From Nonomuraea spiralis (GTDB taxonomy: Bacteria > Actinomycetota > Actinomycetes > Streptosporangiales > Streptosporangiaceae): a DNA stretch of 64,000 nt. Location of the stretch: contig NZ_BMRC01000039.1 of the NCBI RefSeq assembly GCF_014648435.1, forward strand, positions 1 through 64,000, written 5' to 3'. Under the pieces are notes generated by a model. The model saw only the letters and a list, made by a program, of their open reading frames with translations. It made no database searches and was not told the origin of the DNA. The number at the start of each line of letters is the position of its first letter. Position 1 is the stretch's first letter. Shown piece after piece: positions 41,301-49,577 of this stretch. The position numbers and the translations under genes are program-made.

Positions 41301-42214
41301 CGCCGACCGCCCCCGGCCCGCTGACGGCGACCGGCGGGCCGGGCAGCACGCAGCTCGTCTGGACGCCCGCGACCGACAACGTCGGGGTTACCGGGTACAC
41401 CGTCCACCGGTCGGCGACCGCCGGGTTCACCCCGTCCGGGGCCAACCAGGTGGGCTCGACCGCCGGTCCGTCGTTCATCGACTCGGGGGTCGCGCCGGGC
41501 ACGTACTACTACCGCGTGGTGGCGTTCGACGGCGCGAGCAACACCGGGCCGCCGTCCAACGAGGTGTCGGCGGTGGTGACCCAGCCGCCCACGGTCAGCG
41601 GACTGGTGGCCGCGTACGGCATGAACGCCAGCACCGGCGCCGCCGTCGCCGACACCTCCGGCAACGGCAACAACGGCACGGCCACCGCGGCGACCTGGAC
41701 GGCCGGCAAGTACGGCCAGGCGTTGTCGTTCAACGGCACGTCGAGCTGGGTGACGGTGGCCGACTCCGGCTCGCTGCACCTGACCGACGCCATGACGCTG
41801 GAGGCGTGGGTACGCCCGGCCAGCATGTCCGGCTGGCGGACGGTGCTGATGAAGGAGTTCGGCGCGGATCTCGCCTACGCGATCATGAGCAGCGGCAGCA
41901 GCGGCAATCCGGCGGCCTTCATCTACACCTCCTCGGGGGTGAACGCGCAGGCGGCGAACTACCTGCCGCTGAACGCCTGGAGCCACGTGGCGGCCACCTA
42001 CGACGGCGCCACGCTGCGGTTCTACGTCAACGGCGTCCTGGTGGCCACCAACCCGACGGGCGGCAACCTGCGCACCGGGACGAGCCCGCTGCGCATCGGC
42101 GGGAACAGCGGTTCAGGTGACTACTTCAGCGGCCTGATCGACGAGGTGCGCATCTACAACAAGGTGCTCACCCCCGCCCAGATCGCCACCGACATGAACA
42201 CGCCGGTCAGCTAG
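38399..42214 (+). CDS. Secreted PQQ-type sugar dehydrogenase with PKD, FN3 and two LamG domains
   Basis: A 1271-residue exported protein from GTG 38399 (AAGGGGG upstream). The signal peptide is about 1-30. Residues about 35-480 form a soluble glucose/sorbosone-dehydrogenase propeller (HPNFPADPRIYVLYSYD; YGQRNPFRITVRPGTNEIWA; EVGWNTYEEINRI). A PKD domain follows (about 482-567), then a beta-rich part. LamG1 (about 753-956), fibronectin III (966-1063) and LamG2 (1067-1269) bind glycans or wall. The last codons overlap a convergent glycosyltransferase gene by 4 bases. It may oxidise or bind the polymer made here (inference). Confidence 0.85.
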   Translation: MLRRLRHALLSVLLITTGLAIVAPPAAQALPGSFQRQVVFSGLTNPTNIEFASDGRVFVAEKSGLIKVFDSLTDTTPAVYADLRTQVHNFWDRGLLGMALHPNFPADPRIYVLYSYDAVPGGSAPRWGTAGATADPCPTPPGATGDGCLITGRLSALAPSGGSVVETPLITDWCQQHPSHSVGDLKFGPDGMLYASGGDGASFNFADYGQDNLTSSDVTPDNPCGDPPSPVGTALSPPAAEGGALRSQDLRTSGDPAGLNGSIIRIDPDTGAAAPGNPNAGSADPNAARIIAYGQRNPFRITVRPGTNEIWAGEVGWNTYEEINRIASPTGPVSNFGWPCYEGPARQSGYDNLNLTLCENLYAAGPTAVAQPYFSWNHSSKPAPNDPCPSGGSSSSGVAFHTGGSYPAAYDGALFFSDFSRSCVWVMTKGANGLPDPATVTTFDSGMPAVEVQSGPGGDLFAVDYTNGQVVRYIYANHPPSAVIGASATTGVPPLTVNFTAADSSDADGDPLTFQWDLDGDGELDDSTATTPSFTYTQPGSYAVRLRAGDGHGGQGDATVTINVGNTSPQATINTPSTAFTWAVGDTIAYSGTATDAQDGTIPGSRMVWKLSLLHCPLTCHEHEITSATGTSGSFVAPDHEYPSYLKLSLTATDAQGLDDVKSVVLQPKTVNIGFETSPPGLQIGFNSEQSVTPFVRTVIAGSHNSISAPSPQSADGFTHTFASWSDGGANSHNITASANATYTATFERAQAPDGLVAAYGMDEGAGTAVADSSGKGNAGTAASTTWSTTGKFGKALSFNGTSSWVTVADSGSLHLTDGMTLEAWVRPTSVTGWRTVLMKEFGADLAYAIMGSGSSGPAAFVYTSGGTANAPAATNLPLNTWSHVAATYDGASLRLYVNGVVADSNTMNGNLRTGTSPLRIGGNSGSGEYFSGLIDEVRVYNRALTPAQISTDMNTPVGPQGPPDTQPPTAPGPLTATGGPGSTQLVWTPATDNVGVTGYTVHRSATAGFTPSGANQVGSTAGPSFIDSGVAPGTYYYRVVAFDGASNTGPPSNEVSAVVTQPPTVSGLVAAYGMNASTGAAVADTSGNGNNGTATAATWTAGKYGQALSFNGTSSWVTVADSGSLHLTDAMTLEAWVRPASMSGWRTVLMKEFGADLAYAIMSSGSSGNPAAFIYTSSGVNAQAANYLPLNAWSHVAATYDGATLRFYVNGVLVATNPTGGNLRTGTSPLRIGGNSGSGDYFSGLIDEVRIYNKVLTPAQIATDMNTPVS
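40661..41266 (+). repeat. LamG-encoding repeat, copy 1
   Basis: This 606-base segment is repeated about 939 bases downstream at 41600-42205. Long runs are identical at the DNA level, for example across GCGTTGTCGTTCAACGGCAC and around CTGATGAAGGAGTTCGG. Differences are concentrated in the middle loop (around 40965-41035). The similarity suggests recent duplication or gene conversion of one LamG domain. Confidence 0.85.
41600..42205 (+). repeat. LamG-encoding repeat, copy 2
   Basis: Second copy of the 40661-41266 segment, encoding the C-terminal LamG domain, with a one-codon length difference near the start. The copies are separated by the FN3 domain, so the duplication unit may have included only the LamG module. 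Confidence 0.85.
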
Positions 42215-43038
42215 TTCCGGCTGCTCTCGTCGCGCAGCCAGGTGGTGTAGTCGCCCGTGCGGATCGCGCGGGCGGCCCGCCGCCTGGCCAGCACGGCCAT
42301 CGCGGCGAAGACCGCCGCCGCGCCCGCCAGGCGCGGCTCGCGGGCCACGATGGCCACCAGGTCACGCAGGCCGGTGCGCTCGCCGGCCGAGGTTGTGGTG
42401 CGTTCCAGCTCGGTCACGCTGGTCTGGGCACGGATCCGGCGGCGCAGCAGGTCGGCGAGCGTGCGCGGCGGATGGATCACCGCATGGACCGCGGTCACGA
42501 TCACGCGTTCGTCGGGCGCGAACGCCAGCGAGGCGGCCAGGTCGTCGGCCATCGCGGGCGGCAGCGCGCGGATGCGCTCGTTGCCCGCGTCGGTCACCGC
42601 GATCACGCCCCGGGCGAACAGTCCGGAGCGGACGTGCGGCAGCCGCGTCCAGATCGCGTAGTAGGCGCGCACCGGCCACGGGCGGTCGTCCAGGGTCAGG
42701 GCCCGCTCCGGCGCGGCGGCCAGCGGCCCGTCCGGCGCGGCCAGCGCGGTCGCCAGGGCGCGGACGGCGGCGGTGCTGAGCTCGACATCGGCGTCCACGT
42801 ACAGGCGGGGGTAGCCGCGGGCGGCCTCGTCGCCCATGCGCAGCGCCGCGCTCTTGGACGGGACGGGCGTGGTCAGCACCCGGACGTCGTACGGGCGGGC
42901 GACCTCGGCCGTGTCGTCGGTGCAGCCGTTGGCCACGACCACCACGTCGAACTCGCCGGGGGCGGCCTCGGCGAGCAGGCCGTCCAGCAGGCGGCCGATC
43001 ACCTTGGCCTCGTTGTGGGCCGGGATCACGACGCTCAC
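42211..43038 (-). CDS. Family 2 glycosyltransferase
   Basis: A 275-residue GT2 enzyme from GTG 43036-43038 (GTG 43041 is also possible), whose start overlaps the stop of the RmlC homologue. SVVIPAHNEAKVIGRLLDGL, VVVANGCTDDTAEVAR, SKSAALRMGDEA and YVDADVELS give the nucleotide-sugar site with the DAD metal motif. A C-terminal hydrophobic part (about 225-255) may anchor it to the membrane. Acceptor and sugar are unknown. Confidence 0.85.
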   Translation of the reverse strand: MSVVIPAHNEAKVIGRLLDGLLAEAAPGEFDVVVVANGCTDDTAEVARPYDVRVLTTPVPSKSAALRMGDEAARGYPRLYVDADVELSTAAVRALATALAAPDGPLAAAPERALTLDDRPWPVRAYYAIWTRLPHVRSGLFARGVIAVTDAGNERIRALPPAMADDLAASLAFAPDERVIVTAVHAVIHPPRTLADLLRRRIRAQTSVTELERTTTSAGERTGLRDLVAIVAREPRLAGAAAVFAAMAVLARRRAARAIRTGDYTTWLRDESSRN

Positions 43039-43592
43039 CACGACGGGAGGATCCCCGCGTCGCGGGCCTGCTTGAGCGTGGGGGCGGCGGCGTCCTTCGC
43101 CGACAGGACCGGCTCCACGTCGGCCGGCCATTCGATGGCGAGGTCGGGGTCCAGCGGGTGGATGCCGTGCTCGATCGCCGGGTCGTACGGGGAGGAGCAG
43201 AGGTAGACGACCGTGGCCGACTCGCTGAGCGCCATGAAGGCATGGCCCAACCCCTCGGTGAGGTAGATGCCCTGGCGCGAGACGTCGTCCAGCCGTACGG
43301 CCTCCCACCGCCCGTACGTCGGCGAGCCCACGCGGATGTCCACGACGACGTCCAGGGCCTCGCCGGACACGCACGTCACGTATTTGGCCTGGCCGGGGGG
43401 CACGTCGGCGAAGTGGATGCCGCGCAGCACGCCGCGGCTGGAGACCGAGCAGTTGACCTGTGCCAGCTCGATCGAGTGCCCGATCGCCTCCCGGAGGTCG
43501 GCGGCGCGGAAGCTTTCCAGGAAAACGCCCCGGGGATCGCTGTGGATGCGGGGGGTGTAGAGCAATGTTCCATCGATGCTCAGGCGTTTCAT
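43035..43592 (-). CDS. rmlC: dTDP-4-dehydrorhamnose 3,5-epimerase (RmlC family)
   Basis: A 185-residue cupin of the RmlC family from ATG 43590-43592. RGVLRGIHFADVPPGQAKYV holds the catalytic His; GLGHAFMALSESATVVYLCS holds the catalytic Tyr region; HGIHPLDPDLAIEWP follows. It would epimerise dTDP-4-keto-6-deoxyglucose at C3 and C5 and complete the rhamnose pathway with rmlABD. It is transcribed away from the methyltransferase gene at 43683, with 90 bases between that include a TGTAAC word (43602-43607). Confidence 0.88.
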   Translation of the reverse strand: MKRLSIDGTLLYTPRIHSDPRGVFLESFRAADLREAIGHSIELAQVNCSVSSRGVLRGIHFADVPPGQAKYVTCVSGEALDVVVDIRVGSPTYGRWEAVRLDDVSRQGIYLTEGLGHAFMALSESATVVYLCSSPYDPAIEHGIHPLDPDLAIEWPADVEPVLSAKDAAAPTLKQARDAGILPSW

Positions 43593-43682
43593 GAAGACAC
43601 TTGTAACACTCATTGGCGCTGACCCGAAGTATGGCTGTGGGTTTCCAAAGGGGGAAATCTTGTCATTTCTGGGTGGGGCCCA

Positions 43683-44894
43683 TTGTTGAGTACATCGTGC
43701 CGGTTGTGCGGCTCGGCGGACCTGGTCGGCGTGGTGGATCTCGGGGCGACACCGCCCTGTGAGCTCTTCCTCACCGCGGAACAACTCGATCAGCCCGAGC
43801 TCACCTATCCCCTTCATCTGCGGGTCTGTACCGGGTGCTGGCTGGCCCAGATCCCGCCGTTGATCACGCCTGAAGAGACATTCACGGAATATGCCTACTT
43901 TGCGTCATATTCCGGCTCCTGGGTGGAGCACGCGCGGCGGTTCGTCGACGCGGCCGTGGAACGGTTGAAGCCGTCGTTCGTGGTCGAGGTGGCCAGCAAC
44001 GACGGCTACCTGCTGCAGCACGTGGTCGAGCGCGGCATCCGGTGCCTCGGCATCGAGCCGTCGGCCAACGTGGGGCAGGCGGCCAAGGACAAGGGCGTGC
44101 CGACGCTCACCGCGTTCCTGACGCCGGAGACGGGCGCCTCGGTACGGGACGGGAACGGTCCGGCCGACCTGGTCGTGGCCAACAACGTCTACGCGCACAT
44201 CCCGGACGTCATCGGCTTCACCCAAGGGCTGCGCGCCCTGGTGGCCGACGACGGATGGGTGTCGATCGAGGTCCAGCACCTGCTCACGCTCGTGGAGCTG
44301 AACCAGTACGACACGATCTACCACGAGCACTTCCAGTACTACACGGTGGCCTCCGCACAGCGGGCGCTGGCGAGCGGCGGCCTGACCCTGGTCGACGTCG
44401 AGCTGCTGCCCACCCACGGCGGGTCCATCCGGTTGTGGGCGCGGCCCTCGGGCACGCCGTCCGCCCGGGTGCTCGACGTGCTCGCCAGGGAGAAGGCCGC
44501 CGGGTTGCACGATCTCTCCGGTTACGCGGGGTTCGCGGAACGGGTCGCACGCGTCCGCCGCGACCTGCTGCGATTCCTGATCACCGCCGCCGAGGAGGGC
44601 AAGACGGTCGCCGGGTACGGCGCGCCGGGCAAGGGCAACACGTTGCTCAACCACTGCGGGATCCGTCCGGACCTGCTGGCTTACACGGTTGATCGCAACC
44701 CGTACAAACACGGCAGGTTCACGCCGGGCACCCGGATCCCGATCGCTCCGCCGGAGCGCATCGCCCAGGACCGCCCGGACTATGTGCTGGTCCTGCCGTG
44801 GAACCTGCGCGAAGAGCTCACAGCTCAGCTCTCCTATGTGCACGAATGGGGAGGCCGGCTGGTCTTCCCGATCCCACACCTGGAGGTCGTGTGA
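43683..44894 (+). CDS. NDP-sugar C-methyltransferase
   Basis: A 403-residue SAM methyltransferase of the TylCIII-like sugar C-methylase type. The N-terminal zinc-binding domain has Cys6, Cys9, Cys49 and Cys52 (CRLCGSADL; RVCTGCWLAQ). The SAM site is FVVEVASNDGYLLQHV (about 100-115); HEHFQYYT and the C-terminal GYGAPGKGNTLLNHCGI complete the family. It adds a methyl branch, usually at C3 of a 4-keto sugar. The start is TTG (43683 or 43686). It overlaps the cytidylyltransferase gene by GTGA. Confidence 0.9.
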   Translation: MLSTSCRLCGSADLVGVVDLGATPPCELFLTAEQLDQPELTYPLHLRVCTGCWLAQIPPLITPEETFTEYAYFASYSGSWVEHARRFVDAAVERLKPSFVVEVASNDGYLLQHVVERGIRCLGIEPSANVGQAAKDKGVPTLTAFLTPETGASVRDGNGPADLVVANNVYAHIPDVIGFTQGLRALVADDGWVSIEVQHLLTLVELNQYDTIYHEHFQYYTVASAQRALASGGLTLVDVELLPTHGGSIRLWARPSGTPSARVLDVLAREKAAGLHDLSGYAGFAERVARVRRDLLRFLITAAEEGKTVAGYGAPGKGNTLLNHCGIRPDLLAYTVDRNPYKHGRFTPGTRIPIAPPERIAQDRPDYVLVLPWNLREELTAQLSYVHEWGGRLVFPIPHLEVV

Positions 44895-45670
44895 AGGTTG
44901 TCCTGTTCTGCGGAGGATTTGGCACCCGAATGCGTACCGGGGTGCCCGGCGAGGTGCCCAAGCCGATGGCGCTCGTCGGCCCGCGACCACTGCTCTGGCA
45001 CGTCATGCGCTACTACGCCCACTTCGGGCACAAGGAGTTCGTCCTGTGCCTGGGGTACGGCGCCCACCACATCAAGGACTTCTTCCTCGACTACCGGGAA
45101 GCCACGTCCAACGACTTCGTGTTGCGCGGCGGCAAGGTCGAGCTGCTGTCGAGCGACATCTCCGACTGGTCCATCTCGTTCGTGCAGACCGGGACCAACT
45201 CCCCGATCGGCGAACGGTTACGCCGGGTCCGCGGGCATCTGGGCGGTGACGAGGTGTTCCTCGCCAACTACGCCGACGTGCTCACCGACGCGCCGCTGCC
45301 CGAGATCATCGACCGGTTCACCGAGTCCGGCGCGGCCGCCTCGATGATGGTGGTGCCGCCGTCCCAGACCTTCCACTGCGTGGACGTCGGCGAGAACGGC
45401 CTGGTCGGCGGCATCTCGCCGGTCAGCGAGATGCCGGTGTGGGTCAACGGCGGCTACTTCGTGCTGACCCAGGAGATCTTCGAGCACATCCCGGAGAACG
45501 GCGACCTGGTCGCCGACGGCTGTGCCGAACTGGCCAAGCGCGGACGCCTGCTGGCCTACCCGCACCGCGGCTACTGGCGGCCGACCGACACCGTGAATCA
45601 GCGCATGGAGCTGGACGACGCGTACTCCCGCGGGGACCGTCCCTGGGCTCTGTGGGAACGGTCCCAATGA
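44891..45670 (+). CDS. rfbF: Glucose-1-phosphate cytidylyltransferase
   Basis: A 259-residue RfbF-type enzyme: VVLFCGGFGTRMRTGVPGEV binds CTP, PKPMALVGPRPLLWHVMRYY the sugar phosphate, and CLGYGAHHIKDFFLDYREA and YADVLTDAPLPEII are diagnostic. It makes CDP-glucose, so this module works on CDP-linked sugars separate from the dTDP-rhamnose branch. The CDP-glucose 4,6-dehydratase that normally follows is not in the window under its usual form. It is coupled on both sides by overlapping codons. Confidence 0.92.
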   Translation: MKVVLFCGGFGTRMRTGVPGEVPKPMALVGPRPLLWHVMRYYAHFGHKEFVLCLGYGAHHIKDFFLDYREATSNDFVLRGGKVELLSSDISDWSISFVQTGTNSPIGERLRRVRGHLGGDEVFLANYADVLTDAPLPEIIDRFTESGAAASMMVVPPSQTFHCVDVGENGLVGGISPVSEMPVWVNGGYFVLTQEIFEHIPENGDLVADGCAELAKRGRLLAYPHRGYWRPTDTVNQRMELDDAYSRGDRPWALWERSQ

Positions 45671-46314
45671 TCGGACTGCGTCCCGGAGGCGTGACTTCCG
45701 TGGTGGCGCTCGCCGCGCACTGCGACGACCTGGCGATCGGAGCCGGCGGCAGCCTGCTGACGATCTGCGCCGCCCGTCCCGGCCTGCGCGTGGACGCGCT
45801 GGTCCTGTCCGGCGGCGGCACCGAGCGCGAGGAGGAGGAGCGGGCGGCGCTGGCCGACTTCTGCCCCGGCGCCGACCTGCGGGTGAGCGTGCTCAAGCTG
45901 CCCGACGGCTACCTGCCGGCCCGGTGGGAGGAGGCCAAGGCGGCGGTCGAGGAGCTGCGGGCGCGTACCGAGCCAGGACTGATCCTCGCGCCCTGGCGAG
46001 GCGACGCCCACCAGGACCACCGGGGGCTGGCCGAGCTGGTGCCCACCGCCTTCCGCGACCACCTGACGCTCGGCTACGAGATCGTCAAATGGGACGGCGA
46101 CCTCGCCGCGCCCGCCGTGTACCAGCCGCTCACCCGGGAGGTGGCGGAGCTGAAAGTGGACCTGCTCCAGCGCCACTACGCCTCCCAGCGGCACCGCCCC
46201 TGGTACGACCGCGAGGCGTTCCTGGGCCTGGCCCGCATTCGCGGCATCGAGTGCCACACGCGGTACGCCGAGGCGTTCCACGTGTCCAAGCTGACCATCG
46301 ATCTGGAGAACTGA
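45667..46314 (+). CDS. PIG-L/LmbE-family deacetylase
   Basis: A 215-residue PIG-L enzyme. The metal-binding motif is seen as AAHCDDLAIGAGG (His-x-Asp-Asp) and the second His in WRGDAHQDHRGLAEL. These zinc enzymes remove an acetyl group from N-acetylated sugars. Its place between CDP-sugar genes suggests deacetylation of a nucleotide sugar or of the glycan. ATGA overlaps on the left; TGATG joins it to the next gene. Confidence 0.88.
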   Translation: MIGLRPGGVTSVVALAAHCDDLAIGAGGSLLTICAARPGLRVDALVLSGGGTEREEEERAALADFCPGADLRVSVLKLPDGYLPARWEEAKAAVEELRARTEPGLILAPWRGDAHQDHRGLAELVPTAFRDHLTLGYEIVKWDGDLAAPAVYQPLTREVAELKVDLLQRHYASQRHRPWYDREAFLGLARIRGIECHTRYAEAFHVSKLTIDLEN

Positions 46315-47330
46315 TGCGGGTACTTCTCACCGGCCACCAGGGCTACCTGGGCAGCGTGATGGCCCCCGTGCTGGCCGAGGCCGGGCACCAGGTGGTCGGC
46401 CTCGACTCCGGCCTGTTCGCCGACTGCGTGCTCGGGCCCGAGCCTGAGTACGTCGAGGCGCACGCCGTGGACCTGCGCGACGCCGGTCCCGAGCACGTGG
46501 CCGGGTTCGACGCGGTGATCCACCTGGCCGCGCTGTCCAACGACCCGCTCGGCGCGCTCGCGCCCGACCTGACCTACGACATCAACCACCACGCCTCCGT
46601 ACGGCTGGCGCGGCTGGCCAAGGAGGCGGGCGTGCGCCGCTTCCTGTACGCCTCCACCTGCTCGGTCTACGGCGCCTCCGGCGGCGCGGACCTGCTGGAC
46701 GAGGAGGCCCCGCTGCGCCCGGTCACGCCGTACGCCGAGTCGAAGGTACGGGTCGAGGACGACCTGACCGCGCTGGCCGACGACGACTTCACCCCGGTGT
46801 TCCTGCGCAACGCCACCGCCTTCGGGTTCTCCCCGAGGCTGCGCGCCGACATCGTGCTGAACAACCTGGTGGGCCACGCGCACCTGACCGGCGAGGTACG
46901 GGTGTTGTCCGACGGCACCCCCTGGCGCCCGCTGGTCCACGCCAGGGACATCGCCGACGCGTTCGCCGCCGCCCTGACCGCCCCGCGCGAGGCCGTGCAC
47001 GCGACGGCGTTCAACGTGGGCACCGAGGCCAACAACGTGACCGTCGCCGAGATCGCCGCCGAGGTGGTCGCGGCCGTGCCCGGCTCGACGCTGACCATCA
47101 CCGGCGAGACGGGCGCCGACCCGCGTTCCTACCGCGTCGACTTCTCCCGGATCAGGTCCGCCCTCGGGTACGAGGCCCGCTGGACGGTCAAGGCGGGCGC
47201 CGTCGAGCTGATCGACGCCTACCGCGAGTACGGCCTGACCAGGCACGACTTCGACCGCCGCTTCACCCGGCTGGCCAGGCTCGCCGACCGCCGCGAGTCC
47301 GGCACCGTCGACGACACCCTCCGGCCATGA
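46314..47330 (+). CDS. Extended SDR NAD-dependent sugar epimerase/dehydratase
   Basis: A 338-residue [18 protein letters not shown] (NAD loop), [28 protein letters not shown] (Ser/Thr) and [11 protein letters not shown] (Tyr and Lys). It acts on a nucleotide sugar as epimerase, reductase or dehydratase. It could supply the missing CDP-sugar conversion in this module, although the TDE signature of 4,6-dehydratases is not present, which argues against that activity. Confidence 0.85.
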   Translation: MRVLLTGHQGYLGSVMAPVLAEAGHQVVGLDSGLFADCVLGPEPEYVEAHAVDLRDAGPEHVAGFDAVIHLAALSNDPLGALAPDLTYDINHHASVRLARLAKEAGVRRFLYASTCSVYGASGGADLLDEEAPLRPVTPYAESKVRVEDDLTALADDDFTPVFLRNATAFGFSPRLRADIVLNNLVGHAHLTGEVRVLSDGTPWRPLVHARDIADAFAAALTAPREAVHATAFNVGTEANNVTVAEIAAEVVAAVPGSTLTITGETGADPRSYRVDFSRIRSALGYEARWTVKAGAVELIDAYREYGLTRHDFDRRFTRLARLADRRESGTVDDTLRP

Positions 47331-48592
47331 CCGGCCCCGAGATGCACGACCTGGTACGCCGGCTCTACCCGCTGTGCCGCAGCATCACCGGCGACGGCCT
47401 CCGGCGCACCCTGGACGTCATCGACGGGTCGATCCCGTTGAAGGTCAGCGAAGTGCCGACGGGCACGAAGGTGCTCGACTGGACGATCCCCCGCGAATGG
47501 AACATCCGCGACGCCTACGTCAAGGACGCCGCCGGGAACAGGGTCGTCGACTTCCACGACAACAACCTGCACGTCGTCGGCTACAGCGTGCCGGTCGAGG
47601 CCACCATGTCACTGGAGGAGCTGCGCGGGCGCCTGCACACGCTGCCCGGCCAGCCGGACCTGGTGCCGTACCGGACCAGCTACTACGCCGAGACCTGGGG
47701 CTTCTGCCTGAGCCAGAACACCCTGGACGGGCTGGCGGACGGGCCGTACGAGGTCAGGATCGACTCCACGCTCGCCGACGGCCACCTGACGTACGGCGAG
47801 CACGTGGTCCAGGGCCGCAGCTCGGAGGAGGTGCTGATCTCCTGCCACGTCTGCCATCCCTCGCTGGCCAACGACAACCTGGCCGGGGTGGCGGTGGCGG
47901 TGGCGCTGGCCCAGAGGTTGTCCGACCCCTGGTACACCTACCGGTTCGTCTTCGCGCCCGGCACCATCGGCGCGATCACCTGGCTGGCCCGCAACCGGGA
48001 GCGCACCGACCGGATCAGGCACGGCCTCACCATGGCCTGCGCCGGTGACGCCGGGACGATCACCTACAAGCGCAGCAGACGCGGCGACGCCGAGATCGAC
48101 CAGGTCTTCGCGTACGTCCTGAAGGACCGGCCGCACACCATCCTGGACTTCTCGCCCTACGGCTACGACGAGCGGCAGTACTGCTCGCCCGGCTTCGACC
48201 TGCCCGTGGGCTCGCTGACCAGGACGCCCTACGGGAGCTACCCGGAGTACCACACCTCGGCCGACAATCCCGACTTCGTGCGGCCCGAGGCGATGGAGGA
48301 CACCCTGGAGACGCTGTGGAGCGCCGTTCAGGTCCTGGAGGGCAACCGCCGCTACCAGAACCTCAGCCCGTACGGCGAGCCCCAGCTCGGGGCGCGCGGC
48401 CTGTACGGCTCGCTCGGCGGACGCAGCGACACGAAACAGGCCCAGATGGCCATGTTGTGGGTGCTGAACCTGTCCGACGGGCTGCACAGCCTGCTCGACA
48501 TCGCGGAACGGTCGAACCTGCCGTTCCAGGCATTGGCTGACGCGGCGAACGCCCTGCGGAACGCGGGCCTGCTGAAGGAGTGGGTGGATTGA
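47327..48592 (+). CDS. DUF4910-family aminopeptidase-like protein
   Basis: A 421-residue DUF4910 protein with an M28-peptidase-like core. ISCHVCHPSLANDNLAGVAV carries the His and Asp metal ligands; HTSADNPDFVRPEAM supplies a late His/Asp; YLRRTYP-like VRRLYPLCRSITGDGLRRTL starts the protein. Members recur next to CDP-sugar, C-methyltransferase and PIG-L genes in surface-polysaccharide loci, with unknown chemistry; amide hydrolysis of a sugar substituent is a guess. The start overlaps the epimerase stop. Confidence 0.85.
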   Translation: MTGPEMHDLVRRLYPLCRSITGDGLRRTLDVIDGSIPLKVSEVPTGTKVLDWTIPREWNIRDAYVKDAAGNRVVDFHDNNLHVVGYSVPVEATMSLEELRGRLHTLPGQPDLVPYRTSYYAETWGFCLSQNTLDGLADGPYEVRIDSTLADGHLTYGEHVVQGRSSEEVLISCHVCHPSLANDNLAGVAVAVALAQRLSDPWYTYRFVFAPGTIGAITWLARNRERTDRIRHGLTMACAGDAGTITYKRSRRGDAEIDQVFAYVLKDRPHTILDFSPYGYDERQYCSPGFDLPVGSLTRTPYGSYPEYHTSADNPDFVRPEAMEDTLETLWSAVQVLEGNRRYQNLSPYGEPQLGARGLYGSLGGRSDTKQAQMAMLWVLNLSDGLHSLLDIAERSNLPFQALADAANALRNAGLLKEWVD

Positions 48593-49569
48593 GTCTGGCG
48601 CTGAAAGTCGGCGACGTGGTCGAGGTTCTCAGTGCTGAAGAGATCCTGGCGACCCTGGATGAGCGCGGAGAGCTGGACAGCCTCCCGTTCATGCCGGAGA
48701 TGTTGCGGTTCTGCGGGCAGCGGCTCACCGTCCACAAGGTGGCCAACAAGCTCTGCGACACGATGACCAGGTCCGGGATGCGGAAGATGGAGGACGCCGT
48801 CCATCTGACCGGGTCCCGCTGCGACGGCACCGCCCACGGCGGTTGCCAGACGGCCTGCCTGCTCTACTGGAAGACGTCCTGGCTGAAGAAGGTCGACGGG
48901 CCGCCCACGGCCGGCGAGCAGAACCGCCCCGAGCGGCCGCTGCTGCCGATCCTGGAGGTCAACACCCGCAGGGAGCCCGCGCCGGACGGCGAGGAACGTT
49001 TCCGCTGCCAGGCGACCGAGCTGCTGCGCGCCGCCCCCGAGCTGCTCCCGTTCCGCGACCTGAGCCAGTACGTCACGGACGTACGGGTCGGCAACGCCGG
49101 GATCGCCTCGACCGTCCGCACGCTGTTCTTCGGCCTGTTCAACCGCTACCAGCGGCTGTCCAGGAAGTTCCCCCGCGCGCTGCGCTTCAGGAACGGCCTG
49201 GACTGGGGGTTCGTGCAGCCCGGTCCGCACAACGGCCCGGCGCCGACGGGGACGACCGATCTCCAGCCGGGCGAGCTGGTCCGCATCAAGTCGAAGGACG
49301 AGATCGTCGCCACGCTGACCACCAAGGGGTTCAACCGCGGGCTGGGCTTCGAGGAGGACATGGCGCGTTCGTGCGGGAAGGTCGCCCGGGTGACCGCGCG
49401 CGTCGAACGCTGCATCGACGAGAAGACCGGACAGCTGCTTGAGATGAAAAATCCATGCATCGCGCTCGATGGAATCATCTGCGACGGTGTGTACAAGTCC
49501 AACTGCCCCCGCGCATTCATCCCGTTCTGGCGGGAGATCTGGTTGGAGCGGGTCAACGAGCCGAAGTAG
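48589..49569 (+). CDS. Cys-rich protein with two copies of an uncharacterised domain
   Basis: A 326-residue protein from TTG 48589 (TTGA overlap; AAGGAG at 48575-48580, 8 nt upstream, decides this over GTG 48580). Two similar domains lie at about 5-101 and 230-322. Each starts GDVVEVLSAEEILATLDERG-like (GELVRIKSKDEIVATLTTKG), has an ARSCGK/LRFCGQ turn, then a Cys cluster (RCDGTAHGGCQTACLLYWKT; ICDGVYKSNCPRAFIPFWRE) and a Trp-Leu end. The cysteines suggest a metal centre. Function unknown; in operon with DUF4910. Confidence 0.75.
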   Translation: MSLALKVGDVVEVLSAEEILATLDERGELDSLPFMPEMLRFCGQRLTVHKVANKLCDTMTRSGMRKMEDAVHLTGSRCDGTAHGGCQTACLLYWKTSWLKKVDGPPTAGEQNRPERPLLPILEVNTRREPAPDGEERFRCQATELLRAAPELLPFRDLSQYVTDVRVGNAGIASTVRTLFFGLFNRYQRLSRKFPRALRFRNGLDWGFVQPGPHNGPAPTGTTDLQPGELVRIKSKDEIVATLTTKGFNRGLGFEEDMARSCGKVARVTARVERCIDEKTGQLLEMKNPCIALDGIICDGVYKSNCPRAFIPFWREIWLERVNEPK

Positions 49570-49577
49570 GGCAGAGC

